Of a DNA stretch of 10,852 nt, positions 6,968 to 10,852 are shown in pieces. The notes beneath the pieces were generated by a model, which did no database searches, was not told the origin of the DNA, and worked only from the letters and a program-made list of their open reading frames with translations. Each line of letters starts with the position of its first letter. Within the stretch, counting starts at the first letter, position 1. The DNA is taken from the NCBI GenBank assembly GCA_016650185.1, contig JAENWE010000184.1, forward strand, positions 1 through 10,852, written 5' to 3'. Origin of the DNA: Vicinamibacteria bacterium (GTDB lineage: Bacteria; Acidobacteriota; Vicinamibacteria; Fen-336; JAGNNV01). Position numbers and translations under genes: made by a program.

Positions 6968-7876
6968 TCAGGCGTTCTGGGATTGGAGGGCGTCACGCAG
7001 ACGCGACATCGAATCTTCGGACAGAAGCCTCAGCCTGGTGAGAGGTCTGGCGCCCGCTCGGGCCAGTCGAGGCGCCGAGACCGCATCCGCGAGGATCACG
7101 TCGGAGGCGGCCAGGAAGCGACGCCACAGTCGTTCGTTCTCAAGGGTAGAAGTCTGGATCTCGAAATCGTCGGGCAGAAGGCTCTTGAGAGTGACACGGG
7201 CAAAGGAAAGGAAGAGCGGACTCTCAGACACCACCAAGACCATCCCGGACGAGACGCCTTCGGGAACCAGAGCTTCCGGCGTCGGCACGGACAGGGTGAA
7301 GACCACCAGGCGTCCGAGTGACGCCACTCCCTCGACCCGGCCCACGTGATAAGGAAGAACCGCCACCACGAGACCCGCGGCCAGATGGGGATTCTGGTCC
7401 AGTTCATCCAGGGTGGCGACCCGGACCGCGGCGCCCAGCGCCTCCTTGATTTCGCTCGCGTACACGGCGGCCATTTCGGCTGAAGGGTCCACCACCAGAA
7501 TGCCCTCGGGGGTTTGTCGATCGGCGAATCGCGCGACCGCGTCCAGGACGTCCTCACGGCTCAGTCCGGTCGCGACCGCCTCTTCCACCGCCGCCCTGAG
7601 CCTGGCCGCGACCGTGGGCTGAAAGGCGGTGCGCCGCGGACGGGGCTCCACAAAAACGCCGGAACCGGACCGAACCACGACATGGCCGGAGGCGGAAAGC
7701 GCTCGATAGGCGGCTGAGATCGTGTTCGCGTGGACCTTCAGTTTCCGGGCCAGCGCGCGGATTGGAGGAAGGCGCGAGCCACGCGGCAGGTCGCCCGAGA
7801 GCATGGCCAGCTCGAACTGGGCGCGTATCTGATCCTTGACCGGAACGCCGCTACTGCGCCTGATTCTGATCTGCAT
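6968..7876 (-). CDS. GntR-family regulator with atypical C-terminal domain
   Basis: The 302-residue protein begins with a GntR winged helix-turn-helix (about 1-77). It contains VPVKDQIRAQFELAMLSGDL, LPPIRALARKLKVHANTIS as the recognition region, and the wing GHVVVRSGSGVFV. A helical linker at about 87-120 (AAVEEAVATGLSREDVLDAVARF) resembles the YtrA subgroup, whose members are usually only about 120-130 residues. The remaining 180 residues are not an aminotransferase (MocR), FCD or UTRA domain by eye. They look like two similar alpha/beta halves, one starting EGILVVDPSAEM (124) and one GMVLVVSESPLF (211), suggesting a two-lobed ligand sensor. The start is ATG at 7876, with no clear Shine-Dalgarno. 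It lies 70 bp after the coiled-coil pair on the same strand, so cotranscription or autoregulation of that operon is plausible. Effector and targets are unknown. Confidence 0.85.
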   Translation of the reverse strand: MQIRIRRSSGVPVKDQIRAQFELAMLSGDLPRGSRLPPIRALARKLKVHANTISAAYRALSASGHVVVRSGSGVFVEPRPRRTAFQPTVAARLRAAVEEAVATGLSREDVLDAVARFADRQTPEGILVVDPSAEMAAVYASEIKEALGAAVRVATLDELDQNPHLAAGLVVAVLPYHVGRVEGVASLGRLVVFTLSVPTPEALVPEGVSSGMVLVVSESPLFLSFARVTLKSLLPDDFEIQTSTLENERLWRRFLAASDVILADAVSAPRLARAGARPLTRLRLLSEDSMSRLRDALQSQNA

Positions 7877-7946
7877 CGGCTGCGGCGAATCTCTGCGAAA
7901 TCAGCTCAGGGCGTGGCGCTTCAGCGGGTCGCGCGACGGACTTGCT

Positions 7947-8615
7947 TCAGGCTCCTTGCGGGCGCAGCACGACGGGTGAACCCAGCGAGGCGGATTCTTC
8001 AGGGATCGATGTCGGGCCGTCGGACAGGTGGTCCGAGACCTCGAGAATGCGGCGCTCTTCAACTCGACGTCGCTCCTGGAGTTCAGCAAAGCGCGCCTCC
8101 GCTTCCTTGATCTCGCGGCGAAGCCGGTCGACTTCGGCGCGCTTTTCGGTCACAAAGGTGTCAAGCTCCTGCCGAGCTCGAATCACGGCTTCCTCCGCTC
8201 GGAGCCTCTCCGCCTGCATTTCGGCTTCCTTGGCGAGGGCGAACCGCTCGATCGCGTGGTCGCGAAGGACCGCATCGCGAAGCACGTCGGTGAATTCGAC
8301 GCCGGCCGCCTCGAGCGCGGCCAGGACCGCGGCTGAGCGCTGTTCGGGACGATGAGCCACCAAACGCGGGTGGTTCAGCATCGATTCGACTTTGTCGATG
8401 CCGTAGCCATGCGGAGGCGGTTCGATTCGGGCCTCCCGATACACCTCCCCAAAATCCATGATTTCCGCGGCGAGCTTCGAGGCGGGCGCATCGGCGAGCT
8501 TCGCGTCAAACGCCTGGGGAAGAATCTCGACCAGTCTCTCGCTGGACCCGTCGGCGAGACCGGTCGGTTCCACCAATCGGACTCCCCGACCAACGAGATC
8601 GCGCACTTTGCTCAT
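7947..8615 (-). CDS. Coiled-coil protein of unknown function, second tandem paralog
   Basis: This 222-residue protein belongs to no named family I can assign. Residues 1-50 are variable and start with an amphipathic stretch (MSKVRDLVGRGVRLV). Residues 53-134 form a conserved domain: DFGEVYREARIEPPPHGYGI, then a helical part with RLV, ALEAAGVEFTDV and RDAVLR. The upstream gene carries the same domain without gaps. Residues about 120-196 are a long charged helix rich in Glu, Arg and Ala, very likely a coiled coil. The last 25 residues are polar and probably disordered. There is no signal peptide, membrane segment or catalytic motif, so a cytoplasmic structural or adaptor protein is likely. The ATG overlaps the stop of the upstream gene (ATGA), so the two are translationally coupled and probably made together. 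Confidence 0.8.
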   Translation of the reverse strand: MSKVRDLVGRGVRLVEPTGLADGSSERLVEILPQAFDAKLADAPASKLAAEIMDFGEVYREARIEPPPHGYGIDKVESMLNHPRLVAHRPEQRSAAVLAALEAAGVEFTDVLRDAVLRDHAIERFALAKEAEMQAERLRAEEAVIRARQELDTFVTEKRAEVDRLRREIKEAEARFAELQERRRVEERRILEVSDHLSDGPTSIPEESASLGSPVVLRPQGA

Positions 8616-9925
8616 GACTTGGATTCCGTAGTAGGAGGTTCGCGCAGTTTGCGGAGCGCGTCGACCTTATCGCCCGCGCCGTCCTCTGCGACCGCAGTTT
8701 GGCCGCGGGCCGCCTGGCGAGCGTCCTCGGCGGCGGCCTTGAGGGCCGCCTCCAGGCCCGATTGAGACAGGGGTCGGGTGTCGGCGCCTGGGCTCGGTGG
8801 TTTCGGAGGGGCCGCGCTCGGGTCGGCCGGAGGTCTTGGTGATTCGGAAACGGAAGCTTCTGCGGGGGAGGCGCTTGCCGACGACTCGCCGAGGGGGGTA
8901 GCCATCTCTATGGTGGCATCGAATCTTTTGATCGTCTGAGCGGCTTCTTGAAGCGCGGGCCGGACGGCGGCCGTCCCAGAGGGCAGGGGCTCCACAAAGT
9001 AGGCGAGGGAGCGATACAGCCGGTCCTGCTCCATTCTCTTGCGAATCTCAAGATCGGATTGAGCGCGCACAGCGCTGGTGCTGCCCTGGGCCAGACGCTC
9101 GATCTGACTTTGTTTCTGGCGGGTGAAGGTCTCCACAGTGTCTTGAAGAGCTTCAGCGCGACTCTCGTTCCGCGAGCGGAGGCTCTGGAGCTCCAGGGCC
9201 TTCTCGGCCTCGTGAGCGGTCAGGGCCTTTCGCCTAAGAACTACATCCTGGGACACATCGGAGGCCGGAACGGCGGCGGCATCGAGTGCGGTCAAAAGAG
9301 CGCTGCGTCTTACGGACCGATCCAAGCCAACTAGCCGACGGCTGGTCAGGAGTCGATAGACGCGCTCCACTCCGTACCCATGCACCGGCGACTTGATTCC
9401 GGCTTTGCGATAGACATCCTCGAAATCGGAGGGCGGAATCAGGGACTGCGCAGACAAGGGGACTATGGCGGCCGGCTGGTCCGGCACACTGGGCTTGACC
9501 CAGTTCTCCGAGGTCGTCACCGGGGGGACGGGTGCTGAAGCGGGGGGCTCCGCGTTCACCGCAGGTTTCACCGAAACGGATGGGACCACCTCGGCCGAAG
9601 GCGCCGCGGAAGCGGAGGCTTCCTTCCAAAGCGGTCGAGCGGCCGGCGTGGCCAGAGTCGAGGGGGTGGGCTTTTCGAACACGGGGGTCGGCAAGGAGTG
9701 AGCCGATTTCGCGATCTCGGCATGAGTCGCATCGCCGTGTACGTGTTCGGGGGCCTGATCCTGCGTGTCCCGGCGTTTCCAACTGGCGGCGCCGGATGAG
9801 GTGGGGGCCACGGTTTCCTGATCAGGATTCCACTCGAAGGGAACCTCTTGCTTCGAAGCATTCTCAGCGCCCGGATGAGGCGGCGAGCCGAGCACCTTGT
9901 TGAGGAGAGCCTTGAGAGGATTCAT
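8612..9925 (-). CDS. Disordered/coiled-coil protein of unknown function, first tandem paralog
   Basis: From ATG at 9925 the protein has 437 residues. It opens with a short amphipathic helix (MNPLKALLNKVLG). A Pro/Ala/Ser/Thr-rich low-complexity region follows at about 15-160. The conserved domain shared with the downstream gene is at about 166-247 (DFEDVYRKAGIKSPVHGYGV, RLV, ALDAAAVPASDV, QDVVLR). A charged coiled-coil helix runs to about 305, and a second disordered tail (about 315-437) ends the protein. The frame stays open upstream to a TTG at 10120. I rejected that start because the extra 65 residues look like translated spacer and a sigma70-type promoter lies inside them at 9969-9997. 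No clear Shine-Dalgarno precedes 9925. Function is unknown. The layout suggests a scaffold with flexible arms rather than an enzyme. Confidence 0.78.
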   Translation of the reverse strand: MNPLKALLNKVLGSPPHPGAENASKQEVPFEWNPDQETVAPTSSGAASWKRRDTQDQAPEHVHGDATHAEIAKSAHSLPTPVFEKPTPSTLATPAARPLWKEASASAAPSAEVVPSVSVKPAVNAEPPASAPVPPVTTSENWVKPSVPDQPAAIVPLSAQSLIPPSDFEDVYRKAGIKSPVHGYGVERVYRLLTSRRLVGLDRSVRRSALLTALDAAAVPASDVSQDVVLRRKALTAHEAEKALELQSLRSRNESRAEALQDTVETFTRQKQSQIERLAQGSTSAVRAQSDLEIRKRMEQDRLYRSLAYFVEPLPSGTAAVRPALQEAAQTIKRFDATIEMATPLGESSASASPAEASVSESPRPPADPSAAPPKPPSPGADTRPLSQSGLEAALKAAAEDARQAARGQTAVAEDGAGDKVDALRKLREPPTTESKS

Positions 9926-9968
9926 GTTATTGAAAAGGGCGGCCCCGTGAAGGGAGTTCCGCTGAAGC

Positions 9969-9997
9969 CTTGTAGCAGCGCGACTTGTCGAAGTCAA
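9969..9997 (-). promoter_or_regulatory. Sigma70-type promoter of the coiled-coil operon
   Basis: Reading the minus strand, TTGACT (plus-strand 9992-9997, 5 of 6 to the -35 consensus) is followed after exactly 17 nt by TACAAG (9969-9974, 4 of 6 to the -10 consensus). Transcription would begin near 9962, giving a leader of about 37 nt to the ATG at 9925. The placement supports the short start for that gene. A 5-bp inverted repeat, GACTT/AAGTC (9982-9995), overlaps the -35 and the spacer and could be an operator half-site pair, though this is speculative. Confidence 0.6.
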
Positions 9998-10023
9998 CCG
10001 TACGGGGCTTAGTATTCTCTCAA

Positions 10024-10057
10024 GGTCGGGCAAATTGCGGAAATCGATTCCCCGACC
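10024..10057. repeat. Inverted repeat in the divergent intergenic region
   Basis: GGTCGGG at 10024-10030 and CCCGACC at 10051-10057 are perfect 7-bp arms around a 20-nt centre. The centre contains the 8-bp palindrome AATCGATT (10042-10049). The element lies between the coiled-coil operon promoter and the start of the ligD-like gene, in the 218-bp region 9926-10143 that otherwise holds only promoter-type sequence. It could be an operator for either direction or an RNA hairpin in the ligD leader. The arms are visible; the role is not. Confidence 0.4.
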
Positions 10058-10143
10058 CGAGGGGTGGAATTCCTGGTCCAGGGGGCGGGGGCGACGCCGT
10101 GAGGCCCGTGGGTTCGCCAACCCGTGTGCTAAGAAGCAGGACG

Positions 10144-10852
10144 ATGCCCCACAAGGACACGGCGCTTGAGGCCTACCGGGCCAAACGGGACGCCTCCCAG
10201 ACTCTCGAACCCTTCGGGGGTCTCGGGCTCCCGGACGATCCGGACTGGACGAAGCCGCGGATGTTCGTGGTCCAAAAACACGCGGCGCGACGACTCCATT
10301 ACGACTTCCGGCTCGAGTGGCGAGGGACGCTGGTCAGCTGGGCCATTCCTCAGGGCCCGTCCACCGACATTGCGGAGAAACGACTCGCGGTCATGGTCGA
10401 GGACCATCCGGTTGAGTACGCCGACTTTGAAGGCATCATCCCCAAGGGCAACTACGGTGCGGGCGAGGTCATCGTCTGGGACAAGGGCGTCTGGATCCCT
10501 CTCGAAGACCCCGACGCGGGCTTCGAGAAGGGAAAGCTCCTTTTCGAACTGCGCGGATTCAAGCTGCATGGGCGTTTCACTCTCGTAAGGACCAAGCGCC
10601 AGGGGCAGGCCGAATCCAAGGAGTGGCTGCTCATCAAGAAGCCCGACGCCTACGCGGGCGCCGAAGGCGCTCGTTACTTGACCCCGGAGTCCATCTATTC
10701 GGGCCTCACCTTGGAGGAAATCCAGGAGGGATCCACCCGAGCCAAGAATGTCCGCGAACGCCTCATGGCTCTCGGAACGCCGCGCGGGCGGGTCGATTTG
10801 AGCGCCGATTTCATGCTCGCCGAAGACGCGAAGGCGCCCTTCTCGGATCCGA
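10144..10852 (+). CDS. ligD: LigD-type DNA repair protein: 3'-phosphoesterase domain, ligase domain cut by window end
   Basis: LigD repairs double-strand breaks with Ku by non-homologous end joining. Its phosphoesterase (PE) domain trims 3' ends before sealing. The frame is open from ATG 10144 to the window edge (236 codons). The PE domain (about 38-170) has MFVVQKHAARRLHYDFRLEW, SWAIPQGPS, VEDHPVEYADFEG and PKGNYGAGEVIVWD. The residues matching the known PE metal and catalytic set are H46, H52, D54, R56, H88 and Y92, all present. After a linker (YSGLTLEEIQEG...), the sequence DFMLAEDAKAPFSDP matches the entry of the ATP-dependent ligase domain, so this is PE followed by LIG rather than a stand-alone PE protein. 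Whether a polymerase domain follows cannot be seen. AGGA at 10138-10141 sits very close to the ATG. AAGAAG at 10131-10136 is an alternative RBS. Confidence 0.9.
   Translation, partial: MPHKDTALEAYRAKRDASQTLEPFGGLGLPDDPDWTKPRMFVVQKHAARRLHYDFRLEWRGTLVSWAIPQGPSTDIAEKRLAVMVEDHPVEYADFEGIIPKGNYGAGEVIVWDKGVWIPLEDPDAGFEKGKLLFELRGFKLHGRFTLVRTKRQGQAESKEWLLIKKPDAYAGAEGARYLTPESIYSGLTLEEIQEGSTRAKNVRERLMALGTPRGRVDLSADFMLAEDAKAPFSDP

Noticed and set aside
10129..10569. 146-residue minus-strand ORF and 140-residue plus-strand ORF over the ligD start
   Set aside because: Both overlap the LigD phosphoesterase frame, which conserves all catalytic residues. The alternatives are low-complexity shadow translations.

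Overview
The window is uniformly GC-rich, gene-dense bacterial chromosome. It looks like a Gram-negative lineage near Acidobacteriota or Myxococcota/former Deltaproteobacteria. That placement is an inference from three things: a compact murC-ftsQ-ftsA-ftsZ cluster, a TIGR03960-like radical SAM gene directly behind ftsZ, and a LigD whose phosphoesterase-to-ligase linker resembles those groups. No rRNA, tRNA, CRISPR array, insertion sequence or phage gene is visible.

Region 1 (1-6518, plus strand) is the end of a division and cell wall (dcw) cluster. It holds the 3' part of murC, then ftsQ (4-bp overlap with murC), ftsA, a 65-residue six-cysteine zinc-ribbon-like protein, ftsZ with a strong Shine-Dalgarno, and a 602-residue B12-binding/radical SAM protein. 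No murB or ddl lies between murC and ftsQ. The gaps are short (0-73 bp) and all genes point the same way, so one transcription unit is likely. It appears to end at a hairpin plus T-tract at 6567-6599. MurC makes UDP-MurNAc-L-Ala, FtsZ and FtsA build the membrane-tethered Z-ring, and FtsQ links the ring to periplasmic septal synthesis. The roles of the zinc ribbon and the radical SAM protein are unknown.

Region 2 (6612-9925, minus strand) converges on region 1. In transcription order it holds two coiled-coil proteins of unknown function with an ATGA overlap, a GntR-type regulator with an unusual C-terminal domain, and rpmB (ribosomal protein L28), which has its own leader. The two coiled-coil proteins share a gapless 82-residue domain, about 43% identical by my hand count, so they are tandem paralogs. 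A good sigma70-type promoter lies just upstream at 9969-9997. This paralog pair, with its promoter-proximal inverted repeat and linked regulator, is the least explained part of the window.

Region 3 (9926-10852) is a 218-bp divergent intergenic stretch with a promoter and inverted repeats, followed by the 5' part of a LigD-type DNA repair protein. An intact N-terminal 3'-phosphoesterase domain is visible, and the window ends as the ATP-dependent ligase domain begins.
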